64,000 nucleotides of DNA from Planosporangium mesophilum. Its GTDB lineage: Bacteria > Actinomycetota > Actinomycetes > Mycobacteriales > Micromonosporaceae. A program made the translations under genes and the position numbers. The notes under the pieces are model-generated. The model searched no databases, had not been told where the DNA came from, and saw nothing but the letters and a program-made list of their open reading frames with translations. Shown here in pieces: positions 28,665-37,533 of the stretch (positions within the stretch are counted from its first letter, which is position 1; every line of letters begins with the position of its first letter). The stretch is taken from assembly GCF_016863255.1 (NCBI RefSeq), contig NZ_BOON01000034.1, forward strand, positions 62,001-126,000, written 5' to 3'.

Positions 28665-29719
28665 GCCACCCTCTGCAGAAACGACCCGATTGCCGCGTTG
28701 ACCTCGTCGGCGTGCTCCAGCAACACCACGTGCCCGCCGTTGGACACGACGACCATCTCGGCGTCGGGCAGCGCCTTGCAGATCTCCTGCGAGTGCGCCA
28801 GCGGCGTGAGCACGTCCACGTCGCCGCAGACGACGAGCACCGGCACCTCGCGCAACGCGGCGAGCGCGAGCAGCCGGGCGTGCGTATAGAGCGTACGCAG
28901 GTAGCGGGCGATCACCTCGGCGGAGGTCGCCGAGTTCATCGTCTCCACGTACGAGACCAGCGCCGGGCTCGGGCGCTGGGTGCCGAACCCGTATCGCCGG
29001 GTCAGCAGCCACGCCAGGTCGGTCCCGGCCCTGCGGGCCCGGTCGACCATCGCCACAGTGATCTTGCCGGCGTTGCGGACCAGCGGCATGAGCGGGTGCC
29101 GGAACCTGGCCACCACCTCCGGCAGCCCGAAGGTCACCTGGTCGAGGTTGCCGGCCGAGGTGGAGATCAGAACGACGCCGGCCACCCGCTCGGCGAACAG
29201 CCGGGGAGCCTGCTCTGCCAGAGCCATGATCGTCATGCCGCCCATCGAGTGGCCGACGAGCACGATCCGGCCGGTGGGCGCGGTCACCTCGATCACCGAC
29301 GCCAGCCCGGCGGCGAGCGCCTCCAGGGTGTACTCCCCGTCCTTGAGCCGCCCCGACCGGCCGTGCCCCGGCTGGTCGTAGAAGACCATCCGGTACCTGC
29401 CCTCGAAGCCGCGCCGCTGGAAGTGGAACGTGCCCATGTCGAGGCAGAAACCGTGCACGAAGATCACGGTCAGGTCGTCCGGGCCGGTCTCGGACTTCAG
29501 TAGCTCCACGTGCAGGTCGATCCCGTCCGGGGTGACGACCGTCAGCTCGTCGTCGTGGGGCAGCTTGCCGAAGGGCTCGTCCGCGAAGGGATCCTCCTGC
29601 CGTTGCGTGCGGCGGACCAGCGCCCGCTCGGCGGCCACGCCGGCCGCGATGCCCGCGGCGGCCACCCCGACGATCGCTCCGAAGATCCCGGCGCGCCGCG
29701 CAGTCTTCGCTCTAGCCAA
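28661..29719 (-). CDS. Membrane-anchored alpha/beta hydrolase
   Basis: The 352-residue protein has an N-terminal signal-anchor (about 10-32, AGIFGAIVGVAAAGIAAGVAA). A periplasmic-side alpha/beta hydrolase fold follows, with FVHGFCLDMG (oxyanion), GHSMGGMTI (nucleophile Ser), DVDVLTPLA (Asp) and GGHVVLLEH (His). The substrate is unknown, perhaps lipid or ester. The TTG start overlaps the alr stop by 8 bp, and its own stop overlaps tsaE, so it sits inside the alr-tsa operon. Confidence 0.88.
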   Translation of the reverse strand: MARAKTARRAGIFGAIVGVAAAGIAAGVAAERALVRRTQRQEDPFADEPFGKLPHDDELTVVTPDGIDLHVELLKSETGPDDLTVIFVHGFCLDMGTFHFQRRGFEGRYRMVFYDQPGHGRSGRLKDGEYTLEALAAGLASVIEVTAPTGRIVLVGHSMGGMTIMALAEQAPRLFAERVAGVVLISTSAGNLDQVTFGLPEVVARFRHPLMPLVRNAGKITVAMVDRARRAGTDLAWLLTRRYGFGTQRPSPALVSYVETMNSATSAEVIARYLRTLYTHARLLALAALREVPVLVVCGDVDVLTPLAHSQEICKALPDAEMVVVSNGGHVVLLEHADEVNAAIGSFLQRVA

Positions 29720-30839
29720 CCGTGCCCCGCTCCCCGTCGTAGTGTCGCGGCACCCGGGCGCTGCCGAACCGCGTCACGATCTCGTAGTTGATGGTGCCGC
29801 ACACCCGCGCCCAGTCGTCGGCGGTCGGCTCGCCGTCGTCGCCGGGGCCGAACAGGACCGCCGGATCCCCGGCGGTGACCGGATCGTCGCCGCAGTCGAC
29901 GACGACCTGGTCCATGCAGACCCGGCCGGCGATGTGGCGCACCCGCCCGCCGATGGCGACCGGCCCGCCGCTGCTCGCCGCGCGGGGCACGCCGTCGGCG
30001 TACCCGAACGGAACGACGGCGAGGGTGGTCTCGGTGGGGGTGACGTAGGTGTGGCCGTACGAGACGCCCTGGCCGGCGGCGACCCGCTTGGCGATCATGA
30101 CGCGGCCCCGCGCGGTCATGGCGGGCCGTAGCCCGAAGTCACGGTCCGGGATCGGGGACAGCCCGTACATCGCGATGCCGGCGCGGACGAGGTCGAAGTG
30201 CGCGTCCGGGCGGGTCAGGATGGCCGCGGAGTTGGCGATGTGGCGGACCCGGGGGGTGATCCCGTAGCGCTCCGCCACCGCCAGGGCGGTGTGGAAGTTC
30301 GCTAACTGAGCGTCGATCGAGGGGTGGCCCGGCTCGTCGGCGCAGGCGAAGTGGCTCCACACGCCGACCACCTCGACCGCGCCGTCGGCCTGCGCCTTGG
30401 CCGCCGACTCGACCAGCGAGGCCCAGTCCGCGGGCAGCGCGCCGCTGCGGCTCAGGCCGGTATCGATCTTGAGGTGCAGCCGGGCCGGGCGGCCCACCCG
30501 ACGGGCCGCCGCGACCACCTCGGCCAGGCCGGACTGCGACGAGGCAGCCAGGTCGACATCGGCGGCCACCCCGTCGTGCAGGGGCTGGCCGGGGGCGAGT
30601 AACCAGGCGAGGACCGGCACGGTGATCCCCGCCGTCCGTAACTGGAGCGCTTCCCAGAGGGTGCATCCGCCGAGCCAGGTCGCCCCGGCCTCGATGGCGG
30701 CGCGGGCGACGGGCACCATGCCGTGCCCGTACCCGTCGCCCTTGACCACCGCCATCACGTCGGCAGCCGTGCCGCGCCTGATCAGGGCCAGGTTGTTCCG
30801 GACCGCATCAAGATCAACGCGTACCTCCGCCTGCCACAT
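29712..30839 (-). CDS. alr: Alanine racemase
   Basis: The enzyme makes D-alanine for peptidoglycan with PLP. Lys33 in MAVVKGDGYGHG binds the cofactor. The C-terminal domain has VSYGHTYV, with the catalytic Tyr, and RVCMDQVVVDCG. Start 30839 (MWQAEVRVDLDAVRNN) is chosen because TACTCT lies 7 nt upstream. The upstream TTG at 30869 would precede that promoter. At 375 aa it is normal. It is first gene of the operon running to tsaD. Confidence 0.95.
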   Translation of the reverse strand: MWQAEVRVDLDAVRNNLALIRRGTAADVMAVVKGDGYGHGMVPVARAAIEAGATWLGGCTLWEALQLRTAGITVPVLAWLLAPGQPLHDGVAADVDLAASSQSGLAEVVAAARRVGRPARLHLKIDTGLSRSGALPADWASLVESAAKAQADGAVEVVGVWSHFACADEPGHPSIDAQLANFHTALAVAERYGITPRVRHIANSAAILTRPDAHFDLVRAGIAMYGLSPIPDRDFGLRPAMTARGRVMIAKRVAAGQGVSYGHTYVTPTETTLAVVPFGYADGVPRAASSGGPVAIGGRVRHIAGRVCMDQVVVDCGDDPVTAGDPAVLFGPGDDGEPTADDWARVCGTINYEIVTRFGSARVPRHYDGERGTVG

Positions 30840-30846
30840 GCCGACC

Positions 30847-30852
30847 AGAGTA
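30847..30852 (-). promoter_or_regulatory. -10 element (TACTCT) of leaderless alr
   Basis: TACTCT lies 7 nt upstream of the alr ATG, with no Shine-Dalgarno sequence. Confidence 0.6.
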
Positions 30853-30879
30853 GCGACAGCCGCTGACAAATCCCGCCGA

Positions 30880-31626
30880 CTACGGCTGGTACGAGGCTGC
30901 GGGCGCCTCGACGAGCTTGGCGGTGGGGACCGTCACGGTCACCGGCGCGCCGAAGTTGGAGAAGGTGATGTTGTAGAGCATGTCCTTGCCCTGGTCTGCG
31001 CCGGGGAACCTCGTGTTGAACTCCGAGACGTACCCCTGGGCGTCGACCTTCGCGGTGAACTCGACCGCGTTCGCCTTGGCGCCCGCGGCCTTGATCAGCC
31101 CTTCCAACATCTTCGCGCCACCCGGCGTCGCCGCGGTCACCTTGGCGAGATCGATGGTGCCCTGGTAGGAGTTGGGAGTGGGCGAGGTCACCGTCACGGC
31201 ACCCTCGAGCATCGCCAGGGCGACGACCGGGTCCGCGACGATCAACATGCCGTGCTCGGCCGGGAACTTGGCGACGACCATGTGCAGGTTCTTGCCACCC
31301 AGGTCCTTCACGCCGAGCATGTAGAGGTCCTTCTCGGCGACGACGAGGTGCATCTGCTCCCCGGCGTTGGTGAGGTCGACCGTGCCCATCTTCTTGGTGA
31401 CGTCGTACGCACCGGTCGTGTCCTCGTCGCCTCCGTCGAGGTTGAACGAGACGTTGACGGCCTTGGTCTTGGTCACGGCGGCGGAGAGCAGTTCGGCGGG
31501 CTTCGGTGACGGCGACGCGGCCGGCTTCGCCGTCCCGCCGCTCTTGTCGGCGCTGGACCCGCAGGCGGCCAGCGGCATCAGCAGCGCGGCGGACAGCGCC
31601 ACGCCCGTAGCGAGCTTGCGAAACAT
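30880..31626 (-). CDS. Lipoprotein, LppX/LprG-like, copy 1
   Basis: This 248-residue exported lipoprotein has a signal peptide ending in the lipobox PLAAC (Cys22). The mature part begins with a short Ser/Pro linker and resembles the LppX_LprAFG fold (AVNVSFNLDGG, GTIDLAKVTAATPGG, KVDAQGYVSEF). Related mycobacterial proteins carry lipids or glycolipids to the envelope. It is a tandem paralogue of the next gene upstream. GAAGGA precedes the ATG. It lies 40 nt before the alr start. Confidence 0.85.
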   Translation of the reverse strand: MFRKLATGVALSAALLMPLAACGSSADKSGGTAKPAASPSPKPAELLSAAVTKTKAVNVSFNLDGGDEDTTGAYDVTKKMGTVDLTNAGEQMHLVVAEKDLYMLGVKDLGGKNLHMVVAKFPAEHGMLIVADPVVALAMLEGAVTVTSPTPNSYQGTIDLAKVTAATPGGAKMLEGLIKAAGAKANAVEFTAKVDAQGYVSEFNTRFPGADQGKDMLYNITFSNFGAPVTVTVPTAKLVEAPAASYQP

Positions 31627-31730
31627 TGGTGTCCTTCAGTTTCCGGGGGTTGGACGGGCAGGCGCCCGACACACTGGGCAGATGCTAGGCGATCTATGTA
31701 GCCGAGACCGCCTCGACCCACGGCCCGCGT

Positions 31731-31820
31731 TCGGATGCACCACATGCCGCTACGTCCGGGCACGGGCCGGAGCGCACCGACCACATAGGACGCTGCCACC
31801 GGACCTGACCCGGCGGCGCC
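31731..31820 (-). pseudogene. Remnant of the nnrD 3' end
   Basis: About 90 bp between the two lipoprotein genes align with the last 90 bp of nnrD (32720-32810). They encode VVGALRPVPGRSGMW, where nnrD ends VVGALRPVLGRTGMW. There is no start and no functional domain. It marks the boundary of a tandem duplication whose unit was nnrD tail + intergenic region + lipoprotein gene. Confidence 0.8.
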
Positions 31821-31822
31821 GA

Positions 31823-32572
31823 CTACGCCCGGTACGACGCGGCCGGCGCCTCAATGATCTTGGTCTTCGGCACCGCGACCGTCACCGGCGCCCCGAAGTT
31901 GGAAAAGCTGATTTTGTACAGCATGTCCGTGCCCTTGTTGGCGCCGGGCAGTTTCGCGATGAACTCCGTGACGTAGCCCTGGGCGTCGACCTTCGCGTTG
32001 AACTCGACCGCGTTCGCCTTGGCACCCGCGGCCCTGGTCACCACCTCGACCATCTTCTTGCCGCCGGGCGTGGCCGCGGTCACCTTGGTGAGGTCGATGG
32101 TGCCCTGGAAGACGCCGGGGCCGGGCGAGGCGACCGTGACCGCGCCGTCGAGCATCGCCAGGCCGAGGACCGGGTCGGTGAAGACGATCAGGCCGTGCTC
32201 GCCGGGGAGCTTCGCGACGACCAGGTGCAGTGTCCTGCCGCTCAGGGCCTTCAGGCCGCTCATGTACATGTCGTTCGCGGTGACGACGAGGTGCATCTTC
32301 TCGCCGTTGACATCGCCCTCGACGGTCCCCGTCTTCTTGCTGACGTCGTAGACGCCGCTCATGCCCTCCGTGTCGTCACCCAGCCGGTACGAGACGTTGA
32401 CGGCCCTGGTCTCGGCCACGGCCGTGGAGAGCAGCTCGGCGGGCCGCTGCGACGGCGACGCGGCCGACTTCGGCTCCGTCCAGGCGGCCTTGGCCGTGCT
32501 GGACCCGCAGGCGGCCAGCGGCATCAGGAGCGCGGCGGACAGCGCCGCGGCTGTGGCGAGCTTGCGAAACAT
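31823..32572 (-). CDS. Lipoprotein, LppX/LprG-like, copy 2
   Basis: This 249-residue paralogue of the downstream lipoprotein has an almost identical signal peptide (MFRKLATAAALSAALLMPLAAC, lipobox Cys22) and the same mature fold (GTIDLTKVTAATPGGKKM, KVDAQGYVTEF). The two have diverged mostly in the first half of the mature protein, for example AAWTEPKSAASPSQRP. GAAGGG precedes the ATG. Its leader contains three hairpin repeats absent from copy 1. Confidence 0.85.
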   Translation of the reverse strand: MFRKLATAAALSAALLMPLAACGSSTAKAAWTEPKSAASPSQRPAELLSTAVAETRAVNVSYRLGDDTEGMSGVYDVSKKTGTVEGDVNGEKMHLVVTANDMYMSGLKALSGRTLHLVVAKLPGEHGLIVFTDPVLGLAMLDGAVTVASPGPGVFQGTIDLTKVTAATPGGKKMVEVVTRAAGAKANAVEFNAKVDAQGYVTEFIAKLPGANKGTDMLYKISFSNFGAPVTVAVPKTKIIEAPAASYRA

Positions 32573-32596
32573 GGATGCCCTTCGGTTCCGGATGGA

Positions 32597-32656
32597 CCGG
32601 GCAGGCGCCCGGTGCCGGCCGGGCAGGCGCCCGGTGCCGGCCGGGCAGGCGCCCGG
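32597..32656. repeat. Three 22-bp tandem hairpin repeats in the lipoprotein leader
   Basis: The unit CCGGGCAGGCGCCCGGTGCCG+G starts at 32597, 32619 and 32641; the last copy is truncated. Each copy contains CCGGGC-N4-GCCCGG, a 6-bp stem with a 4-nt loop on the transcript. Copy 1 of the lipoprotein has a single degenerate unit at the matching place. Confidence 0.85.
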
Positions 32657-32718
32657 CGCAAAGGGCAGATGCTAGGCGGATCTACGCAACAGACACCACC
32701 TCGATCGGATGAACGGCG

Positions 32719-34191
32719 CTATCCGGTACGCCACATCCCGGTGCGGCCGAGCACCGGCCGGAGCGCCCCGACCACATCGGACGCCGTCACCGGACCGGCC
32801 TCGGCGGCGTAGCGGCCGGCGAGGCCGTGGGCGTACGCCGCCGCGACCGCCGCCCGCTCCGGCGGCAGGCCGCCCGCCAGCAGTGAACCGAGGAGGCCGG
32901 CCAGGACGTCACCGGTGCCGGCGGTGGCGAGCGCCGGCGTCCCGGTCGGGTTGACGTAGGCGCGGCCGTCCGGGGTGGCGACGATGGTGCGGTCGCCCTT
33001 GAGCAGGACGACCGCGCCGGTACGCGCGGCCAGCCGCAGCGCCGACCCGACCCGGTCGGCGCCGGGCTCCTCGCCCTCGTTGAGCCGGGCGAACTCCCGG
33101 TCGTGCGGGGTGAGTACGGTCGGCGCCCGCCGTTCGCGCAGCTCGTCCACGGAGAGGTCGGTGGCGAGCAGGGTGAGCCCGTCGGCGTCCACGCACACCG
33201 GCACCTCCGCCGCCAGCACGGCCCGCAGCTCGCCCGCCGCCCGCTCGTCGGTACCCAGACCGCAGCCGCAGGTCCAGGCCTGTACCCGGCCGGCGTCGGC
33301 CACCCGTGGGGTGGGGATGACGGTCGGGTAGTGGAACCGGACCGCGTCCACGGCGGCGCCGGCGTAGCGGACCATGCCGGCCGGCCCCGCGAGGGCACCT
33401 CCGGTGGACAGCAACGCCGCGCCGGGGTAGATCGCCGAGCCGGTGGCCACCCCGACCACCCCCCGGGTGTACTTGTCGTCACCCGGCCCCGGCTGCGGCC
33501 ACCACTCCGCGACGTCGTCGAGGTCGGGTACCCGCAGCGCGGGGTCGTCGCGCAGCCACGGCCCGAGCCCGATGTCGACCAGCTCGACCAGTCCACTGTG
33601 TACGGCGCCGTCCCCCACCAGGAGGCCGGGCTTGAGTACGCCGAACGTCACGGTGACGTCGGCGCGGACCGCCTCGCCGGGGACCGCACCGGTGTCGGGG
33701 TCGACCCCCGACGGCAGGTCGACCGCGACGACGGCCGGGCGGGCGCCGTCCGCGCCACACGCCCGTACCGCCCGCGCCACGAGCGCCGCCGCGTCCTCGC
33801 GCAGGCCGCCGCGACCACCGATGCCGAGGATCCCGTCGACCACCACGTCCACGGTGGACGGCGTCGCGTCGGACACCCGGCCACCGGCCGATTTCAGCGC
33901 GGCCAGCCCCTCGGCGTGGGTACGGGCGGGGTTCAGCAGCGCCGCCGTCACTGTCACTCCCCGACGGGCCAGCGCGGCACCCGCGAACAGCGCGTCGCCG
34001 CCGTTGTTGCCGGGGCCGACCAGCAGCAGCACCGAGTGGCCGTACCCGCTGCCGTACCGGTCGGCCAGCAGTTCTCCGCAGCGGCGGGCGACCCCGGTCG
34101 CGGCCCGCCGCATCAGCGTGCCCGGCGGGAGCGTGGCCATGAGCGCCTCCTCCGCCGCGCGGACGCTCGCCACCCGCCAGGCCGCCCTCAT
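32719..34191 (-). CDS. nnrD: Bifunctional NAD(P)HX epimerase / dehydratase
   Basis: This enzyme repairs hydrated NAD(P)H. The N-terminal YjeF epimerase domain (1-210) has GPGNNGGDALFAGAAL and VDLPSGVDPDTGAVPG. The C-terminal ribokinase-like dehydratase domain (220-490) has VLTPHDREFARL, GDRTIVATPDG and the GTGDVLAGLLGSLLA signature with the catalytic Asp. At 490 aa it is normal for the fused form. It lies 28 nt downstream of acpS, in the same transcriptional direction. Confidence 0.94.
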   Translation of the reverse strand: MRAAWRVASVRAAEEALMATLPPGTLMRRAATGVARRCGELLADRYGSGYGHSVLLLVGPGNNGGDALFAGAALARRGVTVTAALLNPARTHAEGLAALKSAGGRVSDATPSTVDVVVDGILGIGGRGGLREDAAALVARAVRACGADGARPAVVAVDLPSGVDPDTGAVPGEAVRADVTVTFGVLKPGLLVGDGAVHSGLVELVDIGLGPWLRDDPALRVPDLDDVAEWWPQPGPGDDKYTRGVVGVATGSAIYPGAALLSTGGALAGPAGMVRYAGAAVDAVRFHYPTVIPTPRVADAGRVQAWTCGCGLGTDERAAGELRAVLAAEVPVCVDADGLTLLATDLSVDELRERRAPTVLTPHDREFARLNEGEEPGADRVGSALRLAARTGAVVLLKGDRTIVATPDGRAYVNPTGTPALATAGTGDVLAGLLGSLLAGGLPPERAAVAAAYAHGLAGRYAAEAGPVTASDVVGALRPVLGRTGMWRTG

Positions 34192-34219
34192 GCGCCTGCT
34201 CCCCGCTCGCTCCCCGGCC

Positions 34220-34612
34220 TCACGCGCCCGCTCCGGGCTCTTCCAACCGCTCCGCGACGACCATCGCGGAGGCGATGCCGCCGTCGTGCGACAGGGAGAG
34301 GTGCCAGCGGGTGATGCCCCGCTCCTTGGCCACCGCCGCGACCGTGCCGGAGACGGTCAGCCAGGGCCGGCCGTCGGGGTCGGTGACGATCTCGCAGTCG
34401 TGCCAGTGCAGGCCGGCGGGGGCGCCCAGCGCCTTCGCGACCGCCTCCTTGGCGGCGAACCGCGCCGCGAGCGACTCCGGCGAGCGGGGGTTACCCGAGG
34501 GGGTCTTCAGCTCGTCGGAGGTGAAGAGCCGGTCCGCGAGCAGTGGCGTACGGGCCAGCGCGCGGGCGAACCGCTCCACGAGGACGACGTCGATGCCGAC
34601 AGCAACGATCAC
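34220..34612 (-). CDS. acpS: Holo-[acyl-carrier-protein] synthase
   Basis: This 130-residue enzyme transfers 4'-phosphopantetheine from CoA to apo-ACP. Motifs are [11 protein letters not shown] (Mg-binding Asp), [13 protein letters not shown] and [17 protein letters not shown]. The GTG at 34612 ([10 protein letters not shown]) is preferred over the GTG at 34621, because AGGG lies 8 nt upstream of it and the product matches the family N-terminus. Confidence 0.94.
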   Translation of the reverse strand: MIVAVGIDVVLVERFARALARTPLLADRLFTSDELKTPSGNPRSPESLAARFAAKEAVAKALGAPAGLHWHDCEIVTDPDGRPWLTVSGTVAAVAKERGITRWHLSLSHDGGIASAMVVAERLEEPGAGA

Positions 34613-34697
34613 AGGTACCACCCTGGCATGCCCGCCCGGCTCTTGGACACTCGGCGGGCATATGAACCCACCAAGTGCCCAAGATCGCGGAGGGCAC

Positions 34698-36569
34698 CTA
34701 CTCGACGGTGACCGACTTCGCGAGGTTGCGGGGCTGGTCGACGTCGTGGCCGCGGGCGGAGGCGATCTCGCACGCGAGTACCTGCAGCGGCACCGTGGTG
34801 ACCAGCGGCGCGAGCAGCGTCGGCGTCGGCGGCACGACGATCAGGTGGTCGGCGTACCGGGCGACCCCGTCGTCACCCTCCTCGGCGATGACGACGGTAC
34901 GGGCGCCGCGCGCGCGTACCTCCTGGATGTTGGAGATGACCTTGTCGCGCAGCACGCCCCGGCCGCGCGCCGACGGGACCACGCACACCACCGGGGTGCC
35001 CTGGTCGATCAGCGCGATCGGGCCGTGCTTGAGCTCGCCGGCGGCGAACCCCTCGGCGTGCATGTACGCCAGCTCCTTGAGCTTGAGCGCGCCCTCCAGG
35101 GCCACCGGGTACCCGACGTGCCGTCCGATGAACAGCACCGACTTGGCCTCGGCGAGGTCGCGGGCCAGTTCGCGGACCGGCTCCATCTGCTCCAGGACGC
35201 GGTCCACCTTGGACGGCGTGCCGCGCAGCTGCTCGACGACGGCGGCCACCTCGTCGGCGTACATCACGCCGCGCACCTGGGCCAGGTGCAGGCCGACCAG
35301 GTAGCACGCGGCGAGCTGGGTCAGGAACGCCTTGGTGGACGCGACCGCGATCTCCGGCCCGCCGTGGGTGTAGAGCACCGCGTCGGACTCGCGCGGGATG
35401 GTCGAGCCGTTGGTGTTGCAGATGGCCAGTACCCGGGCCTTCTGCTGCTTGGCGTGGCGCAGCGCCATCAGCGTGTCCATCGTCTCGCCGGACTGCGAGA
35501 TCGCCACGACCAGCGTGGAGCGGTCCAGTACCGGGTCGCGGTAGCGGAACTCGCTGGCCAGCTCCACCTCGCACGGGATGCGGGTCCAGTGCTCGATGGC
35601 GTACTTGGCGACCATGCCGGCGTGGTAGGCGGTGCCGCAGGCCACGATGAAGACCTTGTCGACGTCGCGCAGGTCCTGGTCGGTGAGGCGGACCTCGTCC
35701 AGGGTGATCTCGCCGGTCTCGGCCAGCCGGCCGCGCAGCGTGTCCGCGATCGCCTGCGGCTGCTCGGCGATCTCCTTGAGCATGAAGTAGTCGTAGCCGC
35801 CCTTCTCGGCGGCCTTGGCGTCCCAGTCGATGTGGTAGTCGAGGCCCTCGGCGGCGTTGCCCTCGAAGTCCGTGATCTCGATGCCCTCGCCCGTGATCAG
35901 GACGACCTGGTCCTGGCCCAGCTCGACCGCCTCACGGGTGTGCTCGATGAACGCGCTGACGTCGCTGGCGAGGTAGTTCTCCCCGACGCCGCGGCCGACG
36001 ACGAGCGGGGAGTTGCGGCGGGCGCCGACGACCGCGCCGGGCGCCCGTACGTCCACGGCGAGCAGGGTGAACGCGCCCTCGAGCTGCCGGCAGACCCGGC
36101 GCATCGCCTCGGCCAGCCGGGCCTCCGCGGTCGCGCCGTCCACCGTGGTCAGCTCCTCGGCCAGCAGGTGGGCCACGCACTCGGTGTCGGTGTCGCTGGC
36201 GAACTCGACGCCCCGCGACTCCAGCTCGGCGCGCAGCTTGCCGAAGTTCTCGATGATTCCGTTGTGGATGACCGCCACCCGGCCGTCGGACGAGCGGTGC
36301 GGGTGCGCGTTGCGGTCGGTGGGCCCGCCATGGGTGGCCCATCGGGTGTGACCGATCCCCGTGGTGCCCTCGTCGAGGCCGGCGATCGCGTCGTCGGCCA
36401 GCGCCTTCTCCAGGTTGGCCAGCTTGCCCGCCCGCTTCTCGGTCAGCAGCTCACCGTTGACGACGGCGACCCCGGCCGAGTCGTAACCGCGGTACTCCAG
36501 ACGGCGCAGGCCGTCGAGCACGATTCCCAGCGCCGGTCGACAGCCGGCGTAACCCACGATCCCGCACAT
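34698..36569 (-). CDS. glmS: Glutamine--fructose-6-phosphate aminotransferase
   Basis: The enzyme makes glucosamine-6-phosphate, the entry step to UDP-GlcNAc. The N-terminal glutaminase must begin with Cys after Met removal, and the ATG at 36569 gives exactly MCGIVGYAG. The frame extends 4 codons upstream, but that would bury the nucleophile. Two SIS domains follow ([24 protein letters not shown]), and the C-terminus ends [14 protein letters not shown] lies 8 nt before this ATG, also favouring this start. No glmS ribozyme was seen. Confidence 0.97.
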   Translation of the reverse strand: MCGIVGYAGCRPALGIVLDGLRRLEYRGYDSAGVAVVNGELLTEKRAGKLANLEKALADDAIAGLDEGTTGIGHTRWATHGGPTDRNAHPHRSSDGRVAVIHNGIIENFGKLRAELESRGVEFASDTDTECVAHLLAEELTTVDGATAEARLAEAMRRVCRQLEGAFTLLAVDVRAPGAVVGARRNSPLVVGRGVGENYLASDVSAFIEHTREAVELGQDQVVLITGEGIEITDFEGNAAEGLDYHIDWDAKAAEKGGYDYFMLKEIAEQPQAIADTLRGRLAETGEITLDEVRLTDQDLRDVDKVFIVACGTAYHAGMVAKYAIEHWTRIPCEVELASEFRYRDPVLDRSTLVVAISQSGETMDTLMALRHAKQQKARVLAICNTNGSTIPRESDAVLYTHGGPEIAVASTKAFLTQLAACYLVGLHLAQVRGVMYADEVAAVVEQLRGTPSKVDRVLEQMEPVRELARDLAEAKSVLFIGRHVGYPVALEGALKLKELAYMHAEGFAAGELKHGPIALIDQGTPVVCVVPSARGRGVLRDKVISNIQEVRARGARTVVIAEEGDDGVARYADHLIVVPPTPTLLAPLVTTVPLQVLACEIASARGHDVDQPRNLAKSVTVE

Positions 36570-36577
36570 GGTCGAAG

Positions 36578-36583
36578 ACATTA
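36578..36583 (-). promoter_or_regulatory. -10 element (TAATGT) of leaderless glmS
   Basis: TAATGT lies 8 nt upstream of the ATG that exposes the catalytic Cys. The palindrome CACGTAACGTG is found at 36629-36639, upstream of the promoter. Confidence 0.55.
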
Positions 36584-36648
36584 GCAGGGTTCCGCGCAGA
36601 AGCGGTGAGTGAAACAGATACTTTCGATCACGTAACGTGCGTGTTTGA

Positions 36649-36681
36649 CAGGCCGGCGGGGCGGGAGCCCACGCCGGCCTG
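36649..36681 (-). terminator. Stem-loop between glmS and the SDR gene
   Basis: The perfect 10-bp arms CAGGCCGGCG and CGCCGGCCTG lie 18 nt past the SDR stop. Confidence 0.6.
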
Positions 36682-36698
36682 CGGATATACGGCCGCGG

Positions 36699-37463
36699 TC
36701 AGCTCAGCGAGGTACGGATCGTGGCGCCACCGTCGATGACGAGCGTCTGACCGGTGATCCAGGACGACCGGTCACCGGCGAGGAACCCGATCGCCTCGGC
36801 GATGTCCGCCGGCTCGCCGATCCGGGCCAGCGGCAGGTGCGCCTTGAGCTGCTCCTCGTAGTTCTCCCACAGGGCACGGGCCAGGTGGGTACGCACGATG
36901 CCCGGCGCCACCGCGTTCACCCGTACCTTCGGTGCCAGCTCGGCGGCGAACTGGCGGGTCAGGTGGATGACCGCCGCCTTCGTGGCGTTGTAGTAGCCGA
37001 TCCCTGGCTCGGTCAGCAGCCCGCCGACGGACGCCACGTTGACGATCGAGCCGCCGTGCTCGGCCATCGACGCCTTCCACACCAGCTGGGTCCACAGCAC
37101 GATGCCGAACTGGTTGAGCCGCACGGTCTTCTCGGCCCGCTCCGCGTCCAGGTCGACCAGCGGGCCGAAGTACGGGTTGGTACCGGCGTTGTTGACCAGT
37201 ACGTCGACCCGGCCGAACCGGGCCATCGCGGCGTCGACGCAGGCCGCGGCCTGATCGGGCTCGGCGGCGTGGGCGGCGTGGGCCAGCACGCCGACGTCCG
37301 GGTACGCCCGCGTCAGCTCCGCCGCGACCTCGTCGAGCGCCTCCTGCTTGCGGGAGGTCAGCACGACGTTGCAGCCCTCGGAGGCCAGCAGCTCCGCGGT
37401 GGCCTTGCCGATGCCCCGGGACGCCCCGGTCACGATCGCGGTACGGGCGGACTGTTCGGCCAT
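36699..37463 (-). CDS. Short-chain dehydrogenase/reductase
   Basis: This 254-residue classical SDR has the nucleotide loop TGASRGIG, VNNAG, the catalytic Ser in NVASVGG and the YNATK active-site pair, and it ends GQTLVIDGGATI. NADP preference is suggested by SRK after the second strand (VVLTSRKQ). The substrate is unknown. AAGGAGG is 4 nt before the ATG at 37463. It sits between glmM and glmS, with no obvious functional link to either. Confidence 0.9.
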   Translation of the reverse strand: MAEQSARTAIVTGASRGIGKATAELLASEGCNVVLTSRKQEALDEVAAELTRAYPDVGVLAHAAHAAEPDQAAACVDAAMARFGRVDVLVNNAGTNPYFGPLVDLDAERAEKTVRLNQFGIVLWTQLVWKASMAEHGGSIVNVASVGGLLTEPGIGYYNATKAAVIHLTRQFAAELAPKVRVNAVAPGIVRTHLARALWENYEEQLKAHLPLARIGEPADIAEAIGFLAGDRSSWITGQTLVIDGGATIRTSLS

Positions 37464-37533
37464 GGCGCCTCCTTGTACGGTGCGGGTCACGCCGAGACGG
37501 TACTACCCGTCGGTAGCGTCGGTGCCGACGGCG

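Noticed and set aside
31823-32572. Assembly artefact explaining the two lipoprotein copies
   Set aside because: The copies differ at many positions in coding and flanking DNA, so they are a real, old duplication.
36570-36698. glmS ribozyme or riboswitch in the glmS leader
   Set aside because: A -10 element lies 8 nt from the ATG, leaving no leader, and the region is too short for the ribozyme core.
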